Part shown: positions 1 through 5,257 of the stretch, in pieces
Layout: the number at the start of each line of letters is the position of its first letter
Numbering within the stretch: the first letter of the stretch is position 1
Assembly: GCA_018242365.1 (NCBI GenBank)
Contig: JAFECB010000021.1
Coordinates: forward strand, 1 to 64,000
Source: Pseudomonadota bacterium
GTDB lineage: Bacteria; Pseudomonadota; Gammaproteobacteria; Xanthomonadales; Xanthomonadaceae
Direction of reading: 5' to 3'
DNA: 64,000 bases
Made by a program: the position numbers and the translations under genes
The notes under the pieces: generated by a model
The model's database searches: none
The model's input: only the letters and a program-made list of their open reading frames with translations
Told to the model about the DNA's origin: nothing

Positions 1-101
1 GAGTAGTAGCGAATCCACTCGCCATCATCTGCGGGATCCATGCAAATGCCGGAACCGCATGATTGGTTGTATCGCTCAGGAGTGTAAATTCCGCTTCCCA
101 T
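1..101 (-). CDS. Partial integron-cassette gene, runs off the window start
   Basis: An open frame begins with ATG at 101 on the minus strand (MGSGIYTPERYNQSC...) and is still open at base 1. A strong GGAGG ribosome-binding site lies just upstream, and the attC-like site at 120-188 sits immediately before it. This is the same layout as the cassette genes to its right: recombination site, short leader with Shine-Dalgarno sequence, gene. I do not recognise the 33 visible residues. It is called real because of the ribosome-binding site and the cassette context, not because of homology. Confidence 0.5.
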   Translation of the reverse strand, partial: MGSGIYTPERYNQSCGSGICMDPADDGEWIRYY

Positions 102-119
102 GCTCTGCGCCCTCCACGG

Positions 120-188
120 CGCTAATAATTCGTTGGAACCGAGACCGCATCGCTGCGCTCGCGGACCGGTTTAAATCAGTTGTTAGAC
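120..188 (+). repeat. attC-like site 1 of the integron array
   Basis: Outer boxes are GCTAAT (121-126) and GTTAGAC (182-188), and the arms between them can pair as an imperfect hairpin. The left arm reads AATTCGTTGGAACC and the right arm, reverse-complemented, AACTGATTTAAACC. By comparison with the well-known aadA attC, the AATTCGTT-type arm with the extra base is the L'' side, which orients the site on the plus strand. Confidence 0.7.
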
Positions 189-358
189 CGCAGTTGTTCG
201 ACTTGCTTTTCTAGTTCATCAAGCCGTTTCCGCATCGTCGCTAGTTCACCGCGATCGGCGTGTGGCTTAGACCGACAACCTCGCAAGCACTGCGATTCGC
301 GGAAGCAGTCTCCGTTCATCACGTCGCATTGCGGGTGTGGGATGAAATCTTTAGGCAT
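176..358 (-). CDS. Small hydrophilic integron-cassette protein, unknown function
   Basis: Encodes 60 residues. A near-perfect GGAGG ribosome-binding site lies 6 bases before the ATG at 358, and only about 20 bases separate the gene from the attC-like site on its 5' side. The stop codon falls inside the box of the attC site at 120-188. The N-terminal half carries five cysteines (CDVMNGDC, CLRGC) that could bind a metal. The C-terminal part (MRKRLDELEKQVEQL) is a predicted coiled coil. I recognise no family. The gene is antiparallel to the orientation implied by the attC bulge. Confidence 0.6.
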   Translation of the reverse strand: MPKDFIPHPQCDVMNGDCFRESQCLRGCRSKPHADRGELATMRKRLDELEKQVEQLRSNN

Positions 359-373
359 TGCGTCCTCCTACGG

Positions 374-463
374 CGCTAACAATTCGCTCAACCCGACGCC
401 GCTTCGGGTTGCCTCGCATGTGAAGCGCCAAGACGGCGGCGCGGGTTAGCTCAGGAGTTAGGT
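374..463 (+). repeat. attC-like site 2 of the integron array
   Basis: The left box is GCTAAC followed by AATTCGCTCAACCC. The right arm is GGGTTAGCTCAGGAGTTAGGT. The left arm has one extra C relative to the reverse-complemented right arm (CTCAACCC against CTAACCC), which places the L'' side on the left and orients the site on the plus strand. The central part is longer than in site 4. Confidence 0.7.
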
Positions 464-633
464 GGGCACCGGCTGCGCTCAAAATCCATAGCAAGTGCGC
501 GAGGCAATTCAAGGAATAGCTGCGTTTCCGTCAAGCATGGGTAGCGAAGCCTGTATGCAGCAGATGTCACCACCACATAACCGATGGCTGCGGCTGTAAG
601 GAGTCCAACAATTTTCTCTGTTCGCTTTCTCAC
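451..633 (-). CDS. Small single-pass membrane protein in an integron cassette
   Basis: The frame is open upstream, but the likely start is GTG at 633, preceded by a GAGGA ribosome-binding site; a longer reading would start inside the attC site. The protein is 60 residues. A short basic N-terminus (VRKRTEK) is followed by a hydrophobic stretch (IVGLLTAAAIGYVVVTSAAY) that looks like one membrane helix. The tail is soluble and ends with PPNS inside the attC site at 374-463. No family is recognised. Small membrane proteins are common in cassette arrays in general, so this fits the setting. Confidence 0.5.
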   Translation of the reverse strand: MRKRTEKIVGLLTAAAIGYVVVTSAAYRLRYPCLTETQLFLELPRALAMDFERSRCPPNS

Positions 634-653
634 GCATGATTCCTCGTTTGCCC

Positions 654-772
654 ACCTAACAAATCGTTCAACCCGAACCCGCTTCGTTGCTTCGTTCAAG
701 CGGGCCGGGGGCTGTAATCATTCCGCGCCACGTACTTCGCGGCAGCGGGTCGGGTTAACTCACATGTTAGAC
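654..772 (+). repeat. attC-like site 3 of the integron array (long form)
   Basis: Boxes ACCTAAC (654-660) and GTTAGAC (766-772) enclose complementary arms: TTCAACCCGAACCCGC on the left and GCGGGTCGGGTTAA on the right. The left arm carries an extra C, so this site is also oriented on the plus strand. At 119 bp it is the longest of the four; the middle contains further self-complementary sequence. Confidence 0.65.
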
Positions 773-1099
773 CTGAACTCCGGTCTTTCGCAGCAGGCCC
801 ATTGCAACGTCCCGCATGTCTTTCAGGTGCCGCTCGGTTGCGGCCAGGCTTCCGGCGCTTCCGGTTCCCTCGCTCGGGCGCAGTCCGCAGCGCCACAGCT
901 CGTCAATGAGCAGTTGCGCCGCCTCCATTCCCAGCCGCAGAGTCGGCTCTCCGAAGTGCATCTCCGGTTCCAACCGTTCCATCGTCAAGGGGCGGCCAAC
1001 GTCTGCGCTACCGTCCGCGTGTCGCTGCATCACCAGCAGGTCAACGCTGTTCGTGTAGAACACCTTTTCCGCGCGAACTTCGATTTTCGGGCTTTCCAT
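767..1099 (-). CDS. Integron-cassette protein of 110 residues, unknown function
   Basis: This is the best cassette gene in the array. The ATG at 1099 has a GAGGAG ribosome-binding site and lies about 20 bases from the attC-like site at 1120-1177. The TAA stop is formed by the TCTAAC box of the site at 654-772. The protein (MESPKIEVRAEKVFYTNS...) has a beta-rich N-terminal half and an acidic/amphipathic C-terminal half (AAQLLIDELWRCGLRP, then LAATERHLKDMRDVAMGLL). Composition and codon use look like a folded, expressed protein. I believe similar small proteins occur in phages and mobile elements, but I cannot name a family. Confidence 0.7.
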   Translation of the reverse strand: MESPKIEVRAEKVFYTNSVDLLVMQRHADGSADVGRPLTMERLEPEMHFGEPTLRLGMEAAQLLIDELWRCGLRPSEGTGSAGSLAATERHLKDMRDVAMGLLRKTGVQV

Positions 1100-1119
1100 T
1101 TAGGCTCCTCGCAATTCAG

Positions 1120-1177
1120 GTCTAACAATTCATCCAAGCCGACGCCGTTCCGGCGCGGCTTAATTCAAGCGTTAGAC
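1120..1177 (+). repeat. attC-like site 4, short canonical form
   Basis: GTCTAAC AATTCATCCAAGCC on the left and GGCTTAATTCAAGCGTTAGAC on the right, with a short GC-rich loop. It is almost the sequence of the classic aadA-type attC. The extra base is in the left arm, so the orientation is plus. Confidence 0.8.
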
Positions 1178-1351
1178 CGCAACTCGCTTGCCAACTTCGA
1201 CGTACAGGTGGACTGGCCCAAGCGCCACCCACAATTTCGTCGCTCTTCCGTACAAAACGCGCCCGCAGTCCACGGCCCGGTCGCGGCGGTCAGTCCACAG
1301 GCCGAAGGTGACGTGTCCGATTTGCTTCTTGTAGTTGATTCCGGGGTACAT
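1172..1351 (-). CDS. Small integron-cassette protein of 59 residues, unknown function
   Basis: The start is set at ATG 1351 (MYPGINYKKQIGHV...), because upstream codons of the same frame run back into the attC-like half site at 1379. The TAA stop lies in the TCTAAC box of the site at 1120-1177, the same construction as its neighbours. The sequence suggests a compact beta-rich fold (HVTFGLW, GRVLYGRATKLWVALGPVHLYVEVGKR). No clear ribosome-binding site is seen, so confidence is moderate. Function unknown. Confidence 0.5.
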   Translation of the reverse strand: MYPGINYKKQIGHVTFGLWTDRRDRAVDCGRVLYGRATKLWVALGPVHLYVEVGKRVAV

Positions 1352-1355
1352 GGTG

Positions 1356-1460
1356 CTATCCGTTAGTGGTGGCTCGCGGTCTAACAATTCGTTCAAGCCG
1401 ACCCAGCTTCGCGGCGGCAATGCGCACAGCTTGTTCAAACATGCTTTTATAGTCAGTCAT
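1356..1460 (-). pseudogene. Short truncated reading frame running from the left operon into an attC half site
   Basis: The ATG at 1460 overlaps the TGA of the gene at 1457-1771 (ATGA) and has a GAGAGAAG leader. The 34 codons begin MTDYKSMFEQAVRIAAAKLG and then read through the attC-like half site (RLERIVRP) to TAG at 1356. It looks like the 5' part of a gene whose 3' part was lost when prophage-side and integron-side DNA were joined. It could be translated, but the product would be abnormal. Confidence 0.35.
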
Positions 1461-1516
1461 TTCTTCTCTCGTAGGTCAGCGGCCCAACAATTCAATCCAA
1501 CAGGCCCAGCTTCCCG
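1379..1516 (+). repeat. Two attC-like left halves in direct repeat at the integron/prophage junction
   Basis: GTCTAACAATTCGTTCAAGC begins at 1379 and GCCCAACAATTCAATCCAAC at 1482. Each is followed by CCCAGCTTC and CGGC at the same distance. Neither has a matching right arm (GGCTTAA...GTTAG). They are therefore half sites about 103 bp apart and mark the point where the cassette array stops. Confidence 0.45.
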
Positions 1517-1771
1517 GCCACTACGTACTCCAGCCTCAAACTGCAAGGCTTCGGCGAGCAGATCCGGGTCGGTACTTGTGATGACCGTCATCACCGCATC
1601 GGCCATGTCGGCGTCGGCCAGACACTCGACCCAGACGAACCCGTCACGATCCAGCGTGACCACTGCGGGACGCTTCGCAGGGACGGCTTCAAGCGCTCGC
1701 TCGGCCAGCTTCGCAAAGCTGCTTTTGCCGATCCTGCCGATCTTGACCGGGAAACCGCCGCGTGCCGTCAT
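1457..1771 (-). CDS. Last gene of the leftward operon, unknown 104-residue protein
   Basis: The frame starts at ATG 1771, 33 bases after the stop of the preceding gene. That gap contains an inverted repeat (GGACGCG/CGCGTCC). Residues 10-60 (KIGRIGKSSFAKLAERALEAVPAKRPAVVTLDRDGFVWVECLADADMADAVM) have the composition of a real alpha/beta protein. The last 25 residues are encoded by a half attC-like sequence (1482-1516), so the C-terminus may be hybrid. It could be the last prophage gene or a damaged cassette gene. Function unknown. Confidence 0.45.
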   Translation of the reverse strand: MTARGGFPVKIGRIGKSSFAKLAERALEAVPAKRPAVVTLDRDGFVWVECLADADMADAVMTVITSTDPDLLAEALQFEAGVRSGREAGPVGLNCWAADLREKK

Positions 1772-1804
1772 GTGGACGCGCTCCCTAGCGGTGACGCGTC
1801 CATC

Positions 1805-2053
1805 TCAGTCACATTGCTGGCCATCTGGCCTCCATCCGGGATGTGGATCGCACGCTGGCTGTCCGCAGGCGGTGAGTAGCAGGCAGGCGCTGGTGACGGC
1901 GATGACGATTGCTTTTCCTTTGCCGGATTTCGCTTCGCCGCGTTTCTTGTAGCGAAGGTACGACAGCGCAGCTGCGCGGGTGTCCGCATGGGGGCCTTTC
2001 GACCAGGGGGATTGCTTTGCGCCTTTGCGGCCGGCGGTTGCGTTGGCGCTCAT
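1805..2053 (-). CDS. Small membrane/secreted protein of the leftward prophage operon
   Basis: Encodes 82 residues from ATG 2053, which overlaps the stop of the preceding gene (GCATGAGC). The N-terminal 45 residues are basic and soluble. A hydrophobic segment follows (AIVIAVTSACLLLTACG), resembling a lipoprotein signal (LTAC), and then a short cysteine-containing tail (CDPHPGWRPDGQQCD). The signal-like segment is internal, so it may be a membrane anchor, or a shorter product may start later. A longer reading of the same frame covers the neighbouring genes and is not favoured. Function unknown. Confidence 0.5.
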   Translation of the reverse strand: MSANATAGRKGAKQSPWSKGPHADTRAAALSYLRYKKRGEAKSGKGKAIVIAVTSACLLLTACGQPACDPHPGWRPDGQQCD

Positions 2054-2256
2054 GCCGCGATCCAGCGCAGCACGTCTTGCGCATGGGCAAGGGTGAGCGT
2101 GCCTGGGTTGGTGCTGCCGTCGCGGTAGCGCAGGCCGCACAGGGCGGACTGAGCACGGATACGGGTTGCCGTATCGAGTGGATCCACGCGTGCTTGCGCG
2201 TATTGCTTTGCGCGCATGCGGGCGATGCGCTGGATGGCGAAGATGTTCTGGATCAT
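2050..2256 (-). CDS. Small leftward prophage protein, unknown function (68 residues)
   Basis: The ATG at 2256 overlaps the stop of the upstream gene (ATGA), implying translational coupling. The protein (MIQNIFAIQRIARMRAKQYAQARVDPLDTATRIRAQ...) is basic and mostly helical, ending LTLAHAQDVLRWIAA. Codon use agrees with the neighbours. No family is recognised. The position suggests an early, dispensable accessory function. Confidence 0.55.
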   Translation of the reverse strand: MIQNIFAIQRIARMRAKQYAQARVDPLDTATRIRAQSALCGLRYRDGSTNPGTLTLAHAQDVLRWIAA

Positions 2257-2516
2257 GTGCAGGTCTCCCGGTGGCCATGGATGCGATGCAGGAGGTCGGT
2301 GATCGCGGGATCGATCGCCGGATGGGCTCCGACCACTCGCGCTTCCAGCAGGGAGACAAGTTCGGAGACTGCAAGCATCTCGAATGTCTCCACGGTGGCG
2401 TTGGGGTCGAACTTCCGGTAGTCGGCGATGGGGTTGTGCGCGTGCGCGACGGCGGCGCGATGGGCGTGGTGCCCGTACTTGACCAGCCAGATGGTGGTGC
2501 GGTCATGGCGGGGCAT
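2253..2516 (-). CDS. Small leftward prophage protein, unknown function (87 residues)
   Basis: The start chosen is ATG 2516, which overlaps the TGA of the upstream gene by one base (TGATG). A longer frame exists but is an antisense-like extension through that gene. The sequence MPRHDRTTIWLVKYGHHAHRAAVAHAHNPIADYRKFDPNATVETFEM has many histidines in its first half. An acidic helix follows (LAVSELVSLLEARVVG). I do not recognise it. Confidence 0.55.
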   Translation of the reverse strand: MPRHDRTTIWLVKYGHHAHRAAVAHAHNPIADYRKFDPNATVETFEMLAVSELVSLLEARVVGAHPAIDPAITDLLHRIHGHRETCT

Positions 2517-2689
2517 CAGATGGCGCTCAACAGCATGCCGGCGATGATCAGGATCAGGCCGGAGGCAGTGGCAAATCCTGCCGCCTCCTGCGCGCAGTTT
2601 TGAACATCGCGGCCGGTGCACATGCCGTATACGACGGACATCCCGACCAGCCAGCCGAATGTGCCGAACAGGATCAGTGCGGTGGTCAT
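2516..2689 (-). CDS. 57-residue two-helix membrane protein of the leftward operon
   Basis: The frame runs from ATG 2689 to TGA 2516-2518 and encodes MTTALILFGTFGWLVGMSVV... It is coupled at both ends (ATGA with the gene before, TGATG with the gene after). Two hydrophobic stretches (residues 3-22 and about 40-57) flank a short loop with two cysteines (CTGRDVQNC), so a hairpin in the inner membrane is likely. Such proteins in prophages can act in superinfection exclusion or lysis timing; that is inference only. Confidence 0.6.
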   Translation of the reverse strand: MTTALILFGTFGWLVGMSVVYGMCTGRDVQNCAQEAAGFATASGLILIIAGMLLSAI

Positions 2690-2973
2690 GACATGGCCTC
2701 GACGCGGCCAAGCGCCATGCTGCGCATGGCGTTGTCGATCAGCGTGGCTTCGGCGGCGGTCAGCCCGATGCAGGTTGCGCCGGCGTGGAATTTTTCGGGC
2801 AGCGGATCGTAGGGATCATCCGCGGCGGAGGATCGGTCGCAGACGTCGATCGGCGCGTGCGTGTGCAGGATGGCGGTGCCGTTGACCGAGCAGCGGATGC
2901 GGGCGTGCGTCTCGCTGATGCTGATGTGCAGGTCGGCAGCGCCACGGCGGAAGTGGTGGGTGATCGTGCTCAT
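2686..2973 (-). CDS. First gene of the leftward early operon, unknown 95-residue protein
   Basis: The start is ATG 2973, placed behind a strong GTGGAGG ribosome-binding site; four upstream codons of the frame are ignored. The protein (MSTITHHFRRGAADLHISISETHARIRCSVNG...) shows two beta-strand-like segments and a helical C-terminus (AAEATLIDNAMRSMALGRVEAM). It is the first of six short overlapping genes read leftward from the promoter at 3106-3133. Being first with the best translation signal, it is probably the most strongly made. No family recognised. Confidence 0.6.
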   Translation of the reverse strand: MSTITHHFRRGAADLHISISETHARIRCSVNGTAILHTHAPIDVCDRSSAADDPYDPLPEKFHAGATCIGLTAAEATLIDNAMRSMALGRVEAMS

Positions 2974-3105
2974 GCGTGCCTCCACGGGATAGGTGGAGGG
3001 CGGTCACGACAGCCTGAGGGGAGCAGGCTGTCGTGACGCCGGGCGGGCTGTGGGGACGGTCAGCTTCGCTCGGTTGCCCTGCCCGACGGGTGCCGGGCAG
3101 GGGAC

Positions 3106-3133
3106 ACGTTAGCACGCTTAACGGTATTGTCAA
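3106..3133 (-). promoter_or_regulatory. Leftward early promoter (PL-like)
   Basis: On the minus strand TTGACA (3133-3128) is followed after 16 bases by TAACGT (3111-3106). It lies 133 bases ahead of the leftward operon. TTAGC-type motifs at 3109-3114 and 3140-3145 resemble those at the repressor/Cro promoter region, suggesting shared operators. Confidence 0.5.
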
Positions 3134-3190
3134 GCCCACTTAGCTAGATGTCTGGCAGGATTGGCCGAAACCTTCTTTCCTGGTGTGCTT

Positions 3191-3679
3191 ATGTCGTCTC
3201 AGACAAGCGTGGTCACGAAGATCCTTGCGATCTTTTTTGCGGGCACTTTTGCGATGATGATCCTGTTCGGGTTGATCGCCATGATCCAGAACGACGCGGA
3301 TCGTGACGCGGCGAACGCAAGAGAGGCTGCGCGTCGTGCCGCGCTGACACCGGCACAGCGGACGCAAGAAGATTCTGATCGTGCCAGGGTAGAAGCTGAA
3401 AGGCGAGCGGCGGAGCAATTGGCGGATGCGCTAGACACTGCGCGCGGCGCATGCCTGCAGATGTTTGAGCGGCGTCTGGATGATCCGGATTCGGCCAAAT
3501 ACGGACGCGTGACGGATTGGCCGGCCCAGCAGCGGAAGGACGGCACGGTGTATGTGCTCCCCACGATCCGCGCCAAGAATGCCTTTGGTGCCTATCGTCT
3601 GGCGAACTTCGAGTGCATCGTCGAACGAATCGATGCGGGTCATGTCCGGGTCAACGCGTTGAATCAGTTGAACCCATAG
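3191..3679 (+). CDS. Membrane-anchored coiled-coil protein beside the repressor
   Basis: The start is uncertain: ATG 3191 is used here, but TTG 3161 and GTG 3185 are in frame, and no start has a clear ribosome-binding site. One N-terminal membrane helix (ILAIFFAGTFAMMILFGLIAMI) is followed by an alanine/arginine-rich coiled coil (about residues 35-90). A compact domain with one conserved-looking core (CLQMFERRLDDPDSAKYGRVTDWPAQQRKDG) comes next and probably sits in the cytoplasm or periplasm depending on topology. It converges on the repressor gene and overlaps it by 29 bases. A gene expressed from this position in a lysogen is often a lysogenic-conversion or exclusion gene; the function here is inferred. 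Confidence 0.6.
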   Translation: MSSQTSVVTKILAIFFAGTFAMMILFGLIAMIQNDADRDAANAREAARRAALTPAQRTQEDSDRARVEAERRAAEQLADALDTARGACLQMFERRLDDPDSAKYGRVTDWPAQQRKDGTVYVLPTIRAKNAFGAYRLANFECIVERIDAGHVRVNALNQLNP

Positions 3680-4112
3680 ACGCCTGCAAGAGCCGCAGCG
3701 TGAACCGTTTGACGATGTCGATAGATGATCCTTCGGACAGCATCTCAGCGGCTGTCATGATGGCCATGCCCTGAGCCTCCGCTGACGGCTTCGGCCGCAT
3801 GTCCTGGATGACAGCTTGGGTCAGCAGAATTGCTTCCCGCAGATAGGCGACGTCCAATGAGTGGCCGTAAGCTGGACTGACATCGCGAACTTGGTTCCTG
3901 TCGCCGTCGAGAAGCCATCGCGGATCCACGTTCAGCGCATCCGCAATGCGGAACAAGACTTCGGCCTTGGCGTGTTCGGCGCGCACCTTTCCGCCGGTCC
4001 AGTTCGAGACCGTTGCGGTCGTCGTTTTCGCGGCCCGTGCCAAGTCTGCCGGCGACAAGCCGGATTCACGGATGGCCTCAATGAGCCGCGTTTGTAGTGA
4101 TTGCGCTTGCAT
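3651..4112 (-). CDS. CI-like phage repressor, XRE-type helix-turn-helix protein
   Basis: A 153-residue protein with an N-terminal helix-turn-helix of the XRE/Cro family (LIEAIRESGLSPADLARAAKTTTATVSNWTGG, residues 10-40; DPRWLLDGD marks the end of the domain). There is no LexA/CI-type Ser-Lys self-cleavage domain; the C-terminal part is helical and short. It is therefore a small lysogeny repressor of the kind that does not respond by classical RecA-driven cleavage. It is divergent from the Cro-like gene, with a 74-base shared regulatory region, as expected for a genetic switch. Confidence 0.8.
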   Translation of the reverse strand: MQAQSLQTRLIEAIRESGLSPADLARAAKTTTATVSNWTGGKVRAEHAKAEVLFRIADALNVDPRWLLDGDRNQVRDVSPAYGHSLDVAYLREAILLTQAVIQDMRPKPSAEAQGMAIMTAAEMLSEGSSIDIVKRFTLRLLQASMGSTDSTR

Positions 4113-4115
4113 CGT

Positions 4116-4178
4116 AAAGCTAGGTTAGCTGCTTGTTGGCAAAGATGGCTTGACACTTCAATAAAGACCTCTTAGCAT
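4116..4178 (+). promoter_or_regulatory. Rightward promoter (PR-like) and operator region of the switch
   Basis: TTGACA at 4150-4155 and TAGCAT at 4173-4178, separated by 17 bases, make a good sigma-70 promoter just ahead of the Cro-like gene. A 13-bp palindrome (AGCTA-GGT-TAGCT, 4118-4130) sits between it and the repressor start. TTAGC also overlaps the -10 box (4172-4177). The same TTAGC core recurs at the leftward promoter, so these are likely repressor/Cro sites. Confidence 0.55.
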
Positions 4179-4186
4179 TCGGGCGC

Positions 4187-4369
4187 ATGAAGACTCTCAC
4201 GACCGCAGAACTGCGGGCATTCCTGGGCGAAAAGGCCACGGACGCGGACATCGCGCGACTGTTCGACATCACCACGGCGGCTGTCTCGCAGTGGCGGGGC
4301 GTTGTGCCGGAGAAACGCTTGCTGCAACTCCAGCTATGGCATCCGGAATGGTTTCGGAGGGCGGCATGA
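4187..4369 (+). CDS. Cro-like DNA-binding protein
   Basis: Encodes 60 residues, MKTLTTAELRAFLGEKATDADIARLFDITTAAVSQWRG..., the size and pattern of Cro: a short helix-turn-helix (DADIARLFDITTAAVSQWRG) and a C-terminal tail (VPEKRLLQLQLWHPEWF) probably used for dimer contacts. It lies directly behind the PR-like promoter and opposite the repressor. The role, repressing the repressor promoter to favour lytic growth, follows from family and position. Confidence 0.8.
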   Translation: MKTLTTAELRAFLGEKATDADIARLFDITTAAVSQWRGVVPEKRLLQLQLWHPEWFRRAA

Positions 4370-4629
4370 TGACCGCGAACCGTTTCGACTTTGCCGCCGC
4401 AAGCCCCGCCTTCCACGCGTGGGCGGCACGGAAGCTGTTCAGTGTGGAGGCTGCGCCGACAGGTGATCGAAGCCTGCCGCCAGATCCAGAAGCATCGCCG
4501 TTGCCCGCGGGTCGAGCCCGGGCTGCGCGGCGAACGATTGCATCAGCGTTGCGCATTCCCGCAGGTCGGCTCGCGCCGCTGTGGCGATGGATAGCGCGGC
4601 CCCTTTCAACACCTGCTGCACGACGTTGA
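4366..4629 (+). CDS. Doubtful rightward gene after cro, possibly truncated
   Basis: ATG 4366 overlaps the Cro stop (ATGA) and the first 25 codons (MMTANRFDFAAASPAFHAWAARKLF) have normal codon use. From about 4440 the reading becomes arginine/proline-rich and coincides with the opposite-strand gene at 4439-4660. It may be the remnant of a gene whose 3' part was replaced. Confidence is low. Confidence 0.3.
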   Translation: MMTANRFDFAAASPAFHAWAARKLFSVEAAPTGDRSLPPDPEASPLPAGRARAARRTIASALRIPAGRLAPLWRWIARPLSTPAARR

Positions 4630-4660
4630 GAGTTCCCATGTTGACAGCGTGTTCGTTCAT
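4439..4660 (-). CDS. Small leftward protein inside the rightward early region (73 residues)
   Basis: The frame MNEHAVNMGTLNVVQQVLKGAALSIATAARADLRECATLMQSF... has natural amino-acid composition and GC-rich third positions, and a GGAG sequence precedes the ATG at 4660. It looks all-helical. It opposes the rightward early transcript, so it would be antisense to it. Function unknown; either this or the plus-strand frame is real over 4440-4629, and this one looks better. Confidence 0.4.
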   Translation of the reverse strand: MNEHAVNMGTLNVVQQVLKGAALSIATAARADLRECATLMQSFAAQPGLDPRATAMLLDLAAGFDHLSAQPPH

Positions 4661-4820
4661 GCCGGTCTCCGGGTTGTGGTTGGGTGGTCAGCTCCCCCAA
4701 TCCTACCCGGCGGCCGGCGCTTTGTTCGGTATCGAAAAGCCGAGGCGCGGTGAAGCGGGCGCGCGGCGGGAAGAGATGCATGATGGCGGTGGTCATGGCT
4801 CTTTTTTTGCCACGGCGAGC

Positions 4821-4858
4821 CTGTCCGACGCTGTCCGACGCCGTCGGAGCGTGTCGGA
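4821..4858 (+). promoter_or_regulatory. Direct and inverted GTCCGAC repeats over the CII-like start
   Basis: CTGTCCGACG is repeated twice in tandem (4821-4840). The second copy forms a 7-bp palindrome with CGTCGGA (4834-4848), and a further TGTCGGA (4852-4858) ends at the start codon. The GGAG ribosome-binding site (4846-4849) lies within the inverted part, so this could be an operator or a hairpin that masks translation. Confidence 0.45.
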
Positions 4859-5257
4859 ATGACCGCGCACGAGGCGCAACTGCCGCTGATCGTGGAATCG
4901 CTGGAGGATGCGATTCGGGCCACGGTGCAGGCGATGGGGGGCTACAAACGCGTCGGGGCGGACATGAAGCCGGAGCTTGCTGCCGATGCCGCTGGGCGGT
5001 GGCTGTCCGATTGTCTGAACCCTGATCGCCGTGAACGTCTGACCCCGCACGAGCTGGCTTACATCCGTCGCCGTGCGCGGCAGGCCGGCGTGCATGTGCT
5101 GGCGGCGTATGAGGCGCGGGATGCTGGGTATGCGGAACCCGTCCCGGTGGAGCCAGAGGATGAGCGCGCCGCACTGCAGCGCGCGTTCGTGGAGTCCACG
5201 AAACAGTTGCAGCAGATGCTGCGGCGGTTGCAGGAGATCGGGGGTGACCGTGCCTGA
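4859..5257 (+). CDS. CII-like phage regulatory protein (CP76-type family)
   Basis: The 132-residue protein contains SLEDAIRATVQAMGGYKRVGADMKPELAADAAGRWLSDCLNPDRRERLTP, the pattern I associate with the Phage_CII_CP76 family: an N-terminal helix-turn-helix module that recognises phage DNA and sets the lysis/lysogeny choice. The C-terminal half is acidic and ends in a coiled coil (RAFVESTKQLQQMLRRLQEI). The start is ATG 4859 with GGAG nine bases ahead, embedded in the repeat at 4821-4858. It overlaps the next gene by 14 bases. Confidence 0.7.
   Translation: MTAHEAQLPLIVESLEDAIRATVQAMGGYKRVGADMKPELAADAAGRWLSDCLNPDRRERLTPHELAYIRRRARQAGVHVLAAYEARDAGYAEPVPVEPEDERAALQRAFVESTKQLQQMLRRLQEIGGDRA

Noticed and set aside
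1805..2506. 233-residue leftward frame
   Set aside because: Its N-terminal part is threonine/proline/serine-rich shadow sequence over better, mutually overlapping genes (2050-2256 and 2253-2516). Only the last 82 codons were kept as a gene.
4581..4862. 93-residue plus-strand frame before the CII-like gene
   Set aside because: Composition unlike a real protein, no ribosome-binding site, and it crosses the repeat region; the CII-like gene starts at 4859.
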